This document shows positions 1 through 14,090 of a stretch of DNA of 64,000 nt, piece by piece. Under the pieces are notes generated by a model. The model was given only the letters and a program-made list of their open reading frames with translations. It ran no database searches and was not told the DNA's origin. This DNA comes from Phaseolus vulgaris (lineage: Eukaryota; Streptophyta; Magnoliopsida; Fabales; Fabaceae), in the NCBI RefSeq assembly GCF_000499845.2, contig NC_023756.2:5933452-5997451 (forward strand), read 5' to 3'. The translations under genes and the position numbers were made by a program. The stretch's first letter is position 1; each line of letters begins with the position of its first letter.

Positions 1-123
1 GTTTCTTAGAAATCATTATCCTTACCGAAGGTTGAAAAAAACTTTAATGGACACAAAGAGACTAGTGGTCCACCAACTCTATTAACTGGTGTTGAGGTTT
101 ACGAAAAAGGTAAATAACATAGG

Positions 124-270
124 CACTACAAGAAAAACATGAAATAAAAACCAATTTTAAAGACAAAAAATAATTAGTTGCTATAGTAACTAAATTAGAG
201 ATCATTTTAGAAACTAACAAAAATTTTGGTTTCTAAAATGTAGTTTTTATTTCATGATTTTCTTGTATTG
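124..270. mobile_element. MITE copy 1 (short, internally deleted)
   Basis: Starts cactacaagaaaaacatgaa and ends tttcatgattttcttgtatt(g), inverted copies of each other. The 147 bp folds almost entirely on itself. It shares subterminal ataattagttgctatagtaa with the other copies. The ends resemble CACTA-superfamily termini. Confidence 0.75.
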
Positions 271-816
271 AGATCACACCTTTGATAAATGTTTAAGTTT
301 ATTAAATCAGTATCATAAATAATTACACATTTATTAATTAATAAAATGAATTATAACACAAGATATATTACCTTCAGTAAACATATTATTAATTGCATTA
401 ATTATTCTAATTGTACATTTAAAAATAGGATATTATTTTAATTCAAAATAATATTAAATTTATTTTTTTAAATATGTATCTCGTAATTATCTTAATTAAT
501 GAAGATTATAATGGATTGTAACTAAGTTATTAGTATTGTTTAAATGAACAGAGGCATTAGGTAGATTTGATTTGAAGGAAAACTTAATTTATTTTTATAT
601 AAATTTTATTTGCCAAAAAATCAATGCTTTTTTATTTATTTTGATTTGAATAAATTTTCCATTTTAAATTTTACAGAAAAGATTAATATTATTTTGAATG
701 ATAAAAAAATAAAATAAAATAAAAAGTGCCATAATAAATCAACAATTTAATATAAAAATATCTTAAATAGGTATTTTTTTATTATATAAGTTACAAATTA
801 TTTATAACAATCACAT

Positions 817-1197
817 CACTACTACAAGACAATCATAAAAAAAATAATTTTTAGATACCAAAATAATTAGTTGCAGTAATAACTAAATTAGAAACCATTT
901 TAGAAATTAAAAAAAAATGATTTCTAAATTAGTTTATATCATTGTTAAATAGTTTCTAAATTGATATCTAATTAGTTAACAAGGTTTTAACTACCAATTA
1001 TTTAGATTCTAAATTTGGTAATAAAAATCTTGGTTGTTAATTAGATATCAATTTAGAAACCATTTAACAATAATAGAAACTAATTTAGAAACCAAAAATT
1101 TATTTAGTCCCTAAATTGGTCTCTAATTTAGTCACTATAGCAACTAATTATTTTTAGTCTTTAAAATTGAGTTCTATTTCATAATTTTCTTTTAGTG
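817..1197. mobile_element. MITE copy 2, full length
   Basis: A 381-bp element, nearly a perfect long inverted repeat centred near 1000. It starts cactactacaagacaatcat and ends ataattttcttttagtg. It is flanked by cat on both sides (814-816 and 1198-1200), the 3-bp target duplication expected for CACTA-type elements. Confidence 0.82.
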
Positions 1198-2143
1198 CAT
1201 GAAATAATTTTAATTAAATATATTTACTAATAGATTAATGTGGATTATAACCATAATAACAATGGTTATTTAGATTTATATAGGTATAAGTGATTCACTA
1301 GTGAATTTAGACTATTAATAAAAAAAAAATGAGTTTAATAATATGAAACATGCATTTTTTTTCTCCGTCTAAATATACAAAAAAAAACATTAAAAAAATG
1401 TGACTTGATTGAAAAAAATGATTATCAAGAAAACAAAATTTGTTGTATTTGTCTCAGTATATTATAAGGTTCCATATATTCCTTAAATTATCTTAACATA
1501 TGATGTAATATTTTTTACATAATAAAGTAAATGAAAAATACCATATATAAAAAAGGAAATATTATTTAAATATATGGATGCACACTTACATAATTTATTG
1601 TCCTTAATAACATTTCTTTTCGTTAATAAGATATGTGTAATATGTCAAAAAATTTCCTTAATAGGATACTGTGTCATTATTTACTAAAATGGTATATTAT
1701 GTTAAACAACTATCTAAATAGTACGGTTTACTATAATAGTTCAGAGTTTGATTTTATTCTGAACTTGATTTTATTTTTTTGTTTTTTATTTAAAAATAAA
1801 ATAAGGATAATTTTAAAATAAGATAAAATAATCTTAAAATAAATATTTTAAATAAAATTGTAGAAAAAAATATATTTAAAAAAATACAAGTTTAGAAAGG
1901 TAATTATATTGAGGAACAATATTTTAGAAAAAAAATATTAAAAAATAATAATTTAGACAAGTAATTATATTAAAATAATTATTTATAAATAATTTAATTT
2001 AAAAAATAATTATTTAGGAAAATAATTATTCTAAGAACTAATTAATTAAAAAATTAAAAATAAAAATTTAATTTGTTAAAAATTAAATATTTAGGCAAGT
2101 GATTATTTAGTTTTCTACCGAATTAAAAAAATATATAATATTA

Positions 2144-2526
2144 CACTACAAGACAATCATGAAATATAAACCAATTTTTAGAAACCAAAATAATTAGTTG
2201 CTATAATGACTAAATTATAGACTATTTTTTAGAGACTAAAAAAAATTTGATTTCTAAATTACTTTATATTATTGTTAAATAGTTTCTAAATTGGTATCTA
2301 ATTAGTTACCAAAGGGTTATCTACCAATTATTTAGATTATAAATTTGGTAGCAAAACCTGGTTACTAATTAGATATCAATTTAGAAATCATTTAACCATA
2401 ATAAAAACTAATTTAGAAACCAATTTTTTTTAGTTTCTAAAATAGTTTCTATTTTAGTAACTATAGCAACTAATTATTTCTTATTTCTAAAAATTGGTTT
2501 TTTTAGTTCACTATTTTCTTGTAATG
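2144..2526. mobile_element. MITE copy 3, full length
   Basis: 383 bp, start cactacaagacaatcatgaa, end ctattttcttgtaatg. It is flanked by tta at 2141-2143 and 2527-2529. The arms are inverted (gtttctaaattggtatctaa versus ttagatatcaatttagaaa). Confidence 0.82.
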
Positions 2527-4624
2527 TTAATAGCTATTATTTATAAATAAAATAAAGATTAAGTAGATGTAAATGTAAAAAGTTAAAATAAAAAATCCTC
2601 TATCAAAAAATATTCTAAGTCAATTTTAATTTTTTTTATATATAGAATTTTAAAATTTGTTTCTAATCATACACCCAATTAATAAAATAATTATGATAAT
2701 ATAAAATATAGATAAAAATTAGGAAATGGTGATCTTTTATTTATTTATTTATTATTATATATTATTAAAGTTAATATTATTAAAAAATATTTTTTTTCTT
2801 TTCTCTGAATAATTATTTACAAAAATAATTATTACATTTATAAATATTTTAATTATTATATTTATTATTCACAAATTTATATTATATAAAACATTTTTCA
2901 GTATTTTTCTCAAATTTTTTCTTTCTTTTTTCTATAAAATTTTGAAACCAAAATTTTAAAAATAAGTTATTTCAAAATTTATAAATGCTTTTTTTAACAA
3001 ATATATGTTATTTACAATTTTTTTAAAATAATTATTGCTTAAAATATATGTTTTAGTAGATAATTATTTTTCTATGTAATTGTTTTAAGAAATTATTTTA
3101 TTAACCAATTTTTTAAATAATTATGTTTTTAAAAATCAAAATTACCGATTCTCTTTTCTTCATTTAAAAAAAAGTCAAGTTCAAAATGAAAAGGAATTCT
3201 GAATTGTTGCAATAAACCGTGCTATTGGGTAATTATTTGGCACAATATATTATTTAGATAATATTTAGTATAATATACATTTTTTAAGAAATAAATTTTA
3301 GAAGTGTGTTATTTTGGTTAAAATTTCATATTTTCTCACGTAAAAAAATTACAATAAAATTAAAAAAAAATGACATCAAGAGAGAAACGATACAAAAGTA
3401 CATGTAAGAAAATTTCAGAAATCAAATACTAAAAATAAATATAGGCTAAACTATAAACAATTGCTCACGTATATTTATTACATTTATATATTCAACTAAT
3501 CATATTGCATATTTTTTTTAATTGTTAATGAAAAAATATTTATTTGAAAGAATTATTTCTTAGTGCTCATTCATTATTTCCTCTTGTGTGATTAATGATT
3601 TTCTATTTAATTCGTTATATTAATATGACAAAATCATGCAAACATTACATATGTCATGCGAGTTTGAATGCTTACAAATTTGTTTACAATGATTTTCCTT
3701 TTCATCGTATAAAAAATAAAATGTTACTAAATAAGTAAAAACAAGTTATTAATACGAATAATACTATACTTAATTTTCTTAAACAAAATTTCATTTTTTT
3801 AAACATTTTATTTTAGTCTTGTAAATTATAGAAAGAAAAACATGGTTGAGAGGGGAGATTATGTTAAAAATATCCAACCAAATATTTCTGTAAATATTAG
3901 CAAATCACAAAACCCATACCTATAGTATAAACAATGAAAGAAATAATTTTTCTATTTAAAATAATTCCAAAAGTAAGTTAAATTTTCTAAAATCTTACCA
4001 AAATTGAAAGATTCTCAAAAAAATTTATCAATTTTCACCCAAATCTCACTGATTTGTTTCTCTTATAGAATTATGACACCTTCTGTCTTAAAAAAAACTA
4101 TAAAAAAAATCATTTTACTTTAATTAAAGGAGAAAATGAAGGGAATTTTAAAAAAATATTAAATTTTGAAAAGTCAAAGTAATCGATTTATTCCTCAAAA
4201 AATAAAAGCATACATATTAAAATTTTTACATGGATAAAGTTTTCATTTTTTTCCTAATGTGGTCTTACCCTATTCTATAAAACCAATCCCATCTATTTTT
4301 CTGAATCAAATAAACATTTTTTAACGATTGATTCCATTTTTAAACCATTTTGAAATTAATATTCTTTAATGACTCTGTTGTCGATGTTCTACACGCAAAT
4401 GAAGAGAAAGTTATTATAGAATAATTAATTGTACATGAACAAGAGAAAGTTTTAATCAGAGAGATAAAATATTATGACACAATATTTAAATTTAATGAAG
4501 GCTTTAAAAATTAAGAGTCTGAATCAAGAAAATGATAAATTTAGTTTCATCACAGAATCATATTCTTTTGCACTGAGAAAAGCTCAAATTGTGCTATCTC
4601 CTTAATCCCTTTCCCTCTCTCAAA

Positions 4625-7600
4625 ATGAAGTTCCTTCTACATTTTCCTCTTCTCAAAGGGAACAACAACCTTAGATCAAAACAAACACTGTCATCAATAG
4701 TGACAATTCTGGTATTCTCAACCCTGGTTGTGTTCATGCTCGCCACAATTTCTTCTTCTTTCTTCAGTTACCATTCATTGTTGAAGATCAATGAATTCAA
4801 CAAGGAGGTGTCTATTGAATTTGATGATGGTTTGAAGAATGAGACAGAAATCATGCCCTCAACAGCATCTGTGAAGAAGTGTGACATTTTCAGTGGGGAA
4901 TGGGTGCCAAATCCTGATGCACCATACTACACAAACAAAACATGTTGGGAAATCCATGAACACCAAAACTGCATGAAATTTGGAAGACCTGATTCTGAGT
5001 TCATGAAGTGGAGGTGGAAGCCAAATGAGTGTGAACTCCCCATTTTCAACCCTTTTCAGTTTCTAGAAATCATGAGGGGAAAATCTATGGCTTTTGTTGG
5101 AGACTCCATTGGAAGAAATCACATGCAGTCCATGATTTGCCTCCTATCTAGGGTAAGTCTCTTTTATATTTTCTCTTGAAATTCTAAAATTCTTGCCTTA
5201 ATTTTTCTCTTTGATTTCTGATATCAATTGTAGTTATCTTCTTTGGCTTGGTTTCTGGTTTAGATAATGGTTTCTGGTTTAGATAATGCATATGAAAATA
5301 CACCAGTTCATGTTTTTCTTCACTGATAATATGCTGTTCATATGAATTTTGAATAGATATACTTGCATATAATCTAATGAAGAATGATCATATGAAGTTA
5401 AAATGATTAAATTTTAGTTAATTGTTTAGATGCAGGCTTTAGCCTGCAAGTGAATAAAATTTTCATTGATAATATTGTTTGATTTTTAATGACATTAATT
5501 ATAAAGAAAAGGTGCATGACAACAAATGAGTTTAATAGTTGTTGAATATTTGACCAAGAGACAAAGGTCAGAGGAGTTTATATTTTTTTATAGTATTTTA
5601 ATAAAATTCAACTTCAACTTGTTAATATAATATATATTATCTTAAAAAAGTAGAAAATAGTGTTACTTGTATGATTTTTTTTATTGTTACTTGTTATTAA
5701 TTTATACATTTTGTGTGGTCAATATGTAAACGGAATTAATAAATAAAAATATTAATTATATATAGATATAACTTTTTTTAGTTCTTGACATTCAAATACT
5801 TAAATTTAAATTTTAATGAATTATAGAATATTAATTAATGATGAAAAGTTTACATTTAAAATGAAAAAGAAAAGAAAAGAAACTAATATAATATAAAATT
5901 ATAAGAAGAAAAGATATAGTAAGTTATAAACTAATATAAATGAGTAAATTGACGTTTTATATGAAAATTTTAAAAATATCTACTTTTTAATAATTTGTAT
6001 CTATTCTATGAATAAAGAGATTATGTTACGCGTTTTTTTACAATTTTATATTCTTTATGTTTTGTAACTTTATTTTATACTTCTTTTATCATTTTTACTC
6101 TTATAAACACATTACACTATTTATACAAAAATTACGTAAGCATGGCTTGTATTTCAACTCGTTATGGAATATATGGATACAGTCATAAAATTAAATTTTT
6201 CTATTGAATTTTTAGAATGTTATAATATTATATAATAGGAGTATTTGTAATTTTTTTTAGTAGTTTCTTAAAATCAATAAAGTTGGTTATGTTTATCTAT
6301 ATGACTATACTTTTGGTAACTATTTTTAGAGTTATATTAGACAATTTTATATTTCAAGAAATAATAAATATTTTGTTTTTAATAAAATAAGTAATTTTTT
6401 AAGGTTGATATATTTTTTATAACTACTTAATATGATCTCTCAATAAGACCACATTACCTTTAATAAATAAAAATATTTTTTTAATTTAATAAAGTAAATA
6501 ATCGAAGAATCTCTCTGTTAAAATAACTAAATAATTTTCTATTTAAAACTAATAACCACTATTATTATTTTAATATTATTCTTACAAAGTTATATATTTC
6601 TAAACTCTAATATTTTTAATAATTTCTAATATCATTATTATAAAATTATATATTTTCAAAACTGTAATAAAAATGTAGATACCTACAAAATATTTATAAT
6701 AAATTTAAAAATAAATTAAATATCAGTTCAAACTTTTCTATTCTTAATTAGTTGTTGTCAGTTTTAGAACAGTTATGTTTTCTGGTCAAAGAAGGTTAAT
6801 TTTAGCAACCAGTTAATAAATATGTTAAACAACATGCATTTAAGCTTATCTGCATTTTTTTTCATCCATTTAGTAATTATATTATTTTAGTTCTTTAGTC
6901 CAATGATATCAATTTGGTTCTATAAATAATTCATGGATGATGTTAATTCTTTATATTCCGATTATGTTAATTGGATCTGGGTGTCATTTTAGTATCATAT
7001 TCCATTGGCATGCAGTGATATAATGTGGAGAACCAAATATGGAATTATGACAGCATTGTATTGTATAAAAATTATTTTCTCTACGTATAAAAGTATACAA
7101 ATACAAATATAAAAGTTGACATCCAATAATATTAACATACAAAACATAACTTATTAGTGAACAATTTTTTTCATGGTTTCTATCTATATAATTTTTTAAG
7201 TGTTACTTTACATAAATGATTTAATAAGAGTTTATAACCCTATGTAAATTGTCTAAGCCTTTCATTAAGTATTCCTTAGTCAATTTTAATGCAGTGGCAT
7301 TCAAGTATAATTTTTCCTATCATTAGTTGATTGATGCATTCATATCTGGCATTATAAATCATTTATTTTTTGTTAATGTAACTAAAATATGAGATATTCA
7401 TTAAGAAAATTAAAAAATATATAGGCATTTTCAGCTTGAGCTTTCTTTCCAACGAATAATTAAAGGAGTATTTGGAGTTTTTGGTTAAGTAAATAAACAT
7501 TTTAATCTTCTAAAAAAATTTGTGTTTTCATGACATTTTTCCTTCTTGTATAGAAATTAAATTAGATTTATAAAAATTAAAAAAACTTATTTAGGTCGAT

Positions 7601-8411
7601 GTTAATGTTTTATACTTTTCAGGCAGAGTGGCCCGTAGATGTATCATACACAGATGAGTTTTCCTTCAAAAGATGGCAATACTCAAACTATAATTTCACA
7701 ATGGCTACTTTCTGGTCACCCTATCTAGTGAGAGCAGAACAAGTTGATTCAAATGGTGGTCTCATCAATGTTTATCTTGATGAGTTTGATGAAAAATGGA
7801 CGGCGCAAATTAAAGAGTTTGACTATGTCATTATCAATGGAGGACAGTGGTTTTTGAGGCCAATGGTGTTCTATGAGAAACAAAAAATTGTTGGATGTCA
7901 ATATTGTTCCTGGGAAAATGTCACTCATTTAACATGGCACAATGGCTATAAGAAAGCTTTTAGGACTTCATATAAAGCAATCATGAGTGTAGGAAACCCC
8001 AAGGGTGTAACAATTCTTAGAACATATGCACCATCTCATTTTGAGAATGGGGTGTGGGATAAAGGAGGGAATTGTATAAGAACTAAGCCATTTAAGAGTA
8101 ATGAAACAAGGTTAGATGGCTACAATCTTGAGTTACACACCATACAATTGGAGGAGTTCAAACGTGCTGAAAAAGAAGCCACAAAGAAAGGTTTGAAATT
8201 CATGTTACTTGACACCACACAGGCGATGTTACAGAGGCCAGATGGTCACCCAAATAAATATGGACACTGGCCACAGAAGAATGTGACAATATCTAATGAT
8301 TGTGTGCATTGGTGCTTGCCAGGACCTATAGACACATGGGCCGATTTTCTATTACAAGCATTGAAAGTAGAAGGTATTAGATCTACTCCTGAAAAAAAAG
8401 ACTTCATCTAA
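4625..8411 (+). CDS. TBL-A: trichome birefringence-like polysaccharide O-acetyltransferase (2 exons)
   Basis: Exons are 4625-5152 and 7623-8411, joined in phase 0 (AGG|gtaagt and ttttcag|GCA), giving 438 aa, normal for the family. A hydrophobic segment at about residues 24-42 after a short basic N-terminus is a type II signal anchor, as in Golgi TBL proteins. The Cys-rich TBL domain starts near C86 (CDIFSGEW), the GDS motif is G159-D160-S161 (FVGDSIGRN), and the DxxH motif is D402-C-V-H405, followed by [10 protein letters not shown]. Ser, Asp and His of the esterase-like triad are present. Family members transfer acetyl groups to hemicelluloses or pectin in the Golgi. The sequence resembles the TBL19/20/21/22/AXY4 (xyloglucan-type) group from memory, so the substrate is not established. 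The start is the ATG at 4625; the in-frame extension upstream begins with TTG. No disruption is visible, and it is the first of three tandem paralogues. Confidence 0.93.
5153..7622 (+). other. Single intron of TBL-A (2470 nt)
   Basis: A GT-AG phase-0 intron. It is AT-rich with no recognisable TE coding sequence. Near its 5' end is a perfect tandem duplication of about 20 bp (unit containing tttctggtttagataat, about 5249-5287). No extra exon is needed, because the protein junction (CLLSR/AEWP) matches the paralogues. Confidence 0.85.
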
Positions 8412-8507
8412 AGATAAACTTGTTAATTAGATTTACAATTTTTTTTTTGCAAACTATAGTTGGCAAAATTTTTCTTGTAATTTGATGTATAAAGATGGAT
8501 TATTCTT

Positions 8508-8670
8508 GACTCATAAGTGATTTTCTATTAGAAATGTTGAAAATGAAGGTGTCATCTCTCAAGTAAAATGAGATTTCATTTGCAGACAAAATTGTTAGTA
8601 AACGTCCTTCACATGTTTCATTTTTCTTGCAAATTACCATTGTCAATTTTTGTCGTATAATTATCATCAA
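8508..8670 (+). pseudogene. Relic of a TBL gene 3' end (tandem-duplication scar)
   Basis: Starting about 100 bp after the TBL-A stop, codons 8516-8566 read SDFLLEMLKMKVSSLK-stop. This matches the C-termini of TBL-B ([18 protein letters not shown]) and TBL-A ([12 protein letters not shown]). The match extends upstream (gactcat versus gacacatgg, one base lost) and into the 3' UTR, where both copies carry a gcaaa(c/t)ta ... tttttcttgtaatt-like stretch. It is too short to be a gene. It is best read as the remaining 3' end of another TBL copy after unequal crossing-over or deletion. Confidence 0.75.
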
Positions 8671-10227
8671 CTTTTTTTAATGAATGAAGTTTCTTTCTAT
8701 CCAGAAAGCTAACACCTTCCATTTTCAACATTTATAATAGAAAAAGCAATTACACCCCAAAAACTATGGTAGCCACAGAAAACACAACACTATTTCCTTT
8801 TATGTCCACTAACTCTCACGACGCGGCGCATACAAGCTAAGACACTCAATTTCTTCAGTCATGACACACTACATAGTAAGGAAGCATCGTGAAATCAGGG
8901 AATTAAATGTTAGGGAATTTGTAAAGCCCTTAGTCAAATTGACTAGGCTGTTTGGTTTAAGGTAGATTGAGATCCAACTTGCTATATAACACAAGACCGA
9001 CCTCGTTGTAAAGTTTAGTTAAGTGAATTTTGAATTCATTTCCTCCATGTATTATTTTCCTTTCTTAATTTCAATAATATTCAGAATCGTGCTATTCACA
9101 ATTCCCTTTCACCACTCAGTTCTTTGAATCCAACATTCACAAGGCTAATAGAAAAGAAATACCTTAACATAAAATGTTGTCAAAATCGACATTATATTCA
9201 ACACCACTCCTAATTGGTTCTACCCTTTGATTGGATTTAGTATTGGTTCACAAAGCCACTCAAATAAAAGATAACACCTTGTTTGCCTATCCAAACCAGA
9301 GAAAAGAATTCTCACACCCACTGGCATATCAAAACAAAATCATATGTGTGCTAGCTCTGCAGGTAGATAATCATGCACAATGTAACTAAGTGAAACGAAG
9401 AGCGAAATTTACTATCAACGTACTTTATGAAAGTGCTTTTATCATACTATCATATATTGATCAAAATTCATGTGTGCCTTATTATTTTCAAACTCACACT
9501 CACCTAAAGAGATAGGAAATGGAACTCACAAACTTAGTAAGGTAATATGAATTTCACCCTATAGAAGTTAATATGTTAGAAAGAACTTCTAGAAAATGGA
9601 TTCAAACTTATTTCAACCCAACAAAATGGATATGTAAAACATGTTTTGCATCCAATTATGTACTATAACTTAATCATAACTTTAATCGATATGAAATCTC
9701 CAACATATCTTTTCATGCCAAGAATCAGGTATCTTGAACTTAAAATTTGATATTTGTGGATGATAGCAGAGAGCATAAGAGACTCAACAAATCTTACTAG
9801 GAGACACCCTATATTTTTTGGGTTTGCAACTAACTATCTATGTGATCATAATTCTACTTTATGTGAATTTTCCAACAAGAATGTTAGAAGCGTTTCTCTA
9901 AAATCTAATATTGACTAGCAAATGAGAGGTACCTGAGATGAAACTACAGATAACTACCCTAGAACCAAACATAAGTGCTAGTAACACAACAATTTAGTGG
10001 TTCAAGCATTTTTTCAAACATGTAACACACAGGAATAAAATAAAGAGAAACAACACATGTAACCAACACTTCAGATATCAACAACCAGATCAAAATAAAA
10101 ATATAAGAAATTCATGGAACATAAGAAAAAACATACAACCAATTACATGAGTCGTAATTAGTCAATTCAAAAAAATTATACAATGATTGCAAAAAAATAA
10201 AGTTTTGACATAAGATTAAGATAGATT

Positions 10228-10285
10228 ACTTAATTGAAGGCTCTCTTCTAATAATGATTTTGAAGGCTCTCTTCTAATAATGATT
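10228..10285. repeat. 27-bp tandem duplication
   Basis: Two adjacent copies of the unit tgaaggctctcttctaataa plus tgattt, identical apart from the junction, with no further copies. Confidence 0.85.
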
Positions 10286-10927
10286 CAGTGCCGAGAGAAT
10301 TGCAACACACAATCTTCCTCCTAAATTTACTTCTCTTTTGCATAAAAGTTCCTTCAAATCTTCCCTTTTTTGGTGCTTTTCTCGTGTTGTCTCTCCTACT
10401 CCTCTTTTCTTCTTTTGCTAAGTATATTTTGTCTGATCAAGCTCTTTAAAGTTGTTCTTGATTAAGAAATGTATTAGTCAAATTTCACTTATTTATTTAA
10501 CTTAGGAAAATATTTCTTTGACAGCACAAAAAAAACATACACTCGATACCATATTATAATAATATTATAATATTTAAAATTAAAAAATAAATTAAATATA
10601 ATTAAAATATTATTTTATTGATTTGTGAAGTATATGTTTTCTACTGTTTGTTTGTAGTGTTAACATATCACCACCCTTTAGCTTAACTTAATTAAAAATT
10701 TAATTAAAAATTGAGTTTCACTTGTTATACAAAAATATTAAACTTCATTACTTTTACTCATTTATAACTATTAACTAATTTTATATTTATGAAAATTTTT
10801 CTTACATTACTTTTTAACCCTTTCAATGTAACTTCTACAACCTTTTAAAAAAACATAACTTATGATAGTATAGAAAAAGTCACATCTCAATCAAATTGGC
10901 ACCTTACTTAATTAATAACATGTATTT

Positions 10928-10934
10928 TCAGACG

Positions 10935-10968
<34 letters not shown>
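10928..10968. repeat. (AT)n microsatellite
   Basis: An AT run of about 28 bp (10939-10966) in intergenic DNA. Confidence 0.85.
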
Positions 10969-10969
<1 letters not shown>

Positions 10970-11779
10970 CAATCAAACCAGATGTGAAACTGAATCAAAA
11001 CTTATATAACTAAGAAAATCTATATTAAAGTAAATTAAACCTATTTTTTCTGAGATTTAAAACTTATTTTATACTAATCTAAATGTATTAAAAAGAAGAG
11101 AAGTTAATCAATTTAATATTTAATACGAATGTAATTCTAACTAAGAGAACCTAAATGAGAATAGAATCCTATAGAAAGAAAAAAAATATTCATAAAAGTT
11201 GTGAATTCTTTTATATGGTGTATGAATACCTTTATTACATAAATAGAGGATATGTGGTTGTTATAATAAAATAAAGGAAATAAAACTTATTTTCACTAAC
11301 AAATATATTTGGATTTATAAGGAGAAAACATATTTGTTGTATAATATTACTTAATGCAGTAATGAATAAAAAGCTTTCTTACGTAATATTTTGTGCTCTG
11401 ATATTATAACCTTTTTAGGAAAAAAGCGCTTGCATATAGATATGTTAAATTAGAAATTATGTAATTAGTAATATTATATATGTATCATTAGAAAAATAAA
11501 ATAATAATCAATTAATAAAATATTAATGAGTGATAATAAGTGATGTTTCTCCAACTCAATCTCCTTTTCTTAAAAGAATGAAGAGGTAATTATGGATATA
11601 ATATTTCTTATTCTTATAGAAAATATATAAAGTGTAGGAGACTTTCTCAATAATTCATTAATCATAAGATTCTATTATTATTAAACTAATTATATATAAT
11701 TGTGTACAATCTTAAAAATATTGTATAGAATAATTACGTATCATTTGATAATTATTATTTCTTTAATACTTTCAAGAAC

Positions 11780-12605
11780 TCCAACCCCAACTTGTGTCGT
11801 CGGTACATGGAATGATTGATTATCCAACTTGTAATTTTTCTCGCACAATGTGGTAGTCTATCTCAATATGTTTTGTGCGTTCATGAAATACTAGGTTTGT
11901 TGCTGTAATGCCGCTTAATTGTCACACAAAAGTTGAGCTGAGAAGTTACATGGCATCTTTAAATCCTGCAATAGATATCACAACAAACTATCTCCAAACA
12001 AGTATTGGTCTTGCTTCCGCTATGATCTTGATAATAGAAGAAGCAAGAAAAATGCAATAACCAGATATTGATCTTCGAGTTCTCTGACAACCTCCCCAGT
12101 CTGAGTCACAATAAGTTGTCAACGTCAGATTGTTCTCAGATGGCAATAGCAATCCCTGTTCCGGTGATCCTTTGATGTACTTTAGAACTCGAATTGCAGC
12201 ATCCCAATGAGGTTTCCGTGGAGCCGGTATATATTGACTTAGGTCCGAACCGAAAATGCTATGTCAGGCTGAGTAACCGTGAGGTATATCAGTCGTCTCA
12301 CAAGTCGCCTTTATTTGACTGGATCCTTTAATAACTCTTCATCGTCTGGTGTGAGTTTTAGGTATTACTCCATTAGAAATTTGTCTGGACGAGCACTGTG
12401 AGAGTCCTTTATCCTGCAATTTTTTTTTGTGTGACATGTAAACACCAGCTTTGGAACAAAAAAATTCAATCCCTAGAAAACATTTTAAGTCTCTAAGATC
12501 TTGAATGCGAAATTGTTATAATAAACCGTCTTTAACATGCTGAATTTCTATCAAATCATATCCTGTCAACAGAATATCGTCCACATAGATCGAAAAGACA
12601 GTAAA
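11780..12605 (-). pseudogene. Ty1/copia reverse transcriptase-RNase H relic
   Basis: Minus-strand fragments in shifting frames read as copia pol: YVDDI-like region at 12,570, a LGIEF.. region near 12,470, RRLVGRLIYLT-like near 12,290, SQYI.AP..PHWDAA near 12,220, and a YCDSDWGG..RRT.RSISGY RNase H region near 12,100. It ends with a CDN.AA-like stretch near 11,920. Many frameshifts and stops are present. No LTRs were identified around it. It is dead. Confidence 0.8.
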
Positions 12606-14090
12606 TAATGAGTTATTTTGTCATGTGTAAATAATTTATATGAAAAATTAGATAGTAATAAAGAGTATCTATCTACAACTTGATTGGAAACATTGTTTAT
12701 ATGGAACTTATTAGAAGTGATTTTTTACAAACAAAGCCTTTTAAAATAAAATTTGTGAAAATACAAATTTAAAGCAATTCCTCCTATATAAATGGTGAAC
12801 TTCATTTCATTTTGAAAAATTTGAAGGAGAAAGAGAGTTTTATATTGATTTGGGCATAATGATAAGATTGTTTTTCCTTTATAGGTCTTGTTAAATTCGT
12901 GGATGAATTCTTTTCACGAGGAAAATGATGTGTGCATTGATAGGAAGAACCATAAGTATTTTTAAATGAATAACTGCTTTTAAAGTAGATTTTATTTTAT
13001 TGTAAATTTTAGAAAATTAGATATTTTATTATATTTTCTTTCATGTGAAAAATAGGTGCAAATAGTAACTATTTTAATTGAGCTTATTAAGTCCAGCAAG
13101 CTTGGAGGAGCAAATATTGAAGGCTAAGAAGCAAGAAGCAATCAAAGCCAATCAAGCCCAAGAAAGTCATTCAGTCAACACATTGTCATAAGTCAAACAA
13201 AGTCAAAGTCAAGACACATGATGTCCTCAATCTTGAACCAATGGGACAATTTATTTTATTTTATTATATTTAAATTTTAAAATTCAAATTTTCTCACTAA
13301 TGGCTTTGTAATTTCCTAGAACTACTCCATAACATTAGGTTATATTTTCATTTTATTTAAAAATATTTGAATTCTACTTAGACTGAGTAACACATTTGAC
13401 TATAAATAATTACTCATTTTCTTTGTATAATTTAAAGTAGAAAGTCATTTTCGACTTCCAGACTATAAAATCTCTTTTACTAATTTAAAAGTTCTTTTAC
13501 TTTCAAATTATGCAATTAATTTTTTTAAATTGTTTAATTTGTATATTATTTTTACGTTAAAAAAATTTAAAATTGTGTAATTCAAAAGGGTGACAATTGC
13601 AAGGAATAATTTGGTCATTTAAGCACCCCATATAGAAAGAAAGAACATGTTATTCTCTATATTTTATTTCACAATTCCATATTAATATATATAAATATTC
13701 TTTTTCGAATAATACATTTATACAAATTTGGATGCGTAAATAGTTGATAAATTCAAACTATGTTAATTTAGTTTGAATTTTGTTAATAACTAATATAATT
13801 GAGCACGTATTTGATATCGATAATGTGTTTATTAGAAAAAAATTAACTTGAATATGTAATTAACTTTAAAAGAATCATTAACGATTCTAAATTTATAAAA
13901 CAAAGAGTAAAGAACTCCCTTCGAAATTAATTACACATTAACACTTTTTTTTTCTTTTACAAACTAATTAATAAACATGTGTGATAAATACTAAAATCCA
14001 AATACGTATACAATTATCTCAATCATAAATTAAGTTTAAACAAAATTAATAAAATTAAAAATTGATGTACTAAAATTATATTTTATTTTA
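12606..14090. other. Intergenic, unclassified
   Basis: A short block at 13080-13240 (repeated gtcaaa(g/c) and aatcaagcc motifs) looks like worn retroelement DNA. The rest is AT-rich and nothing is recognised. Confidence 0.4.

Larger units (their letters stand above)
271..4624. other. AT-rich intergenic DNA upstream of TBL-A
   Basis: Apart from MITE copies 2 and 3, this stretch is very AT-rich without recognisable coding sequence. The 62-codon ORF at 1633-1821 is Lys/Asn/Leu/Phe-rich and considered chance. The last 50 bases before the TBL-A ATG are CT-rich and probably 5' UTR. Confidence 0.6.
8671..11779. other. Intergenic stretch, LTR-like debris
   Basis: From about 8900 to 10500 the composition is less AT-rich and looks like non-coding retroelement sequence. 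An actcgataccat motif (10538-10549) is the complement of a degenerate primer-binding site. No protein similarity is visible in any frame. From 10500 to 11779 it is plain AT-rich DNA with an (AT)n tract. Confidence 0.35.
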
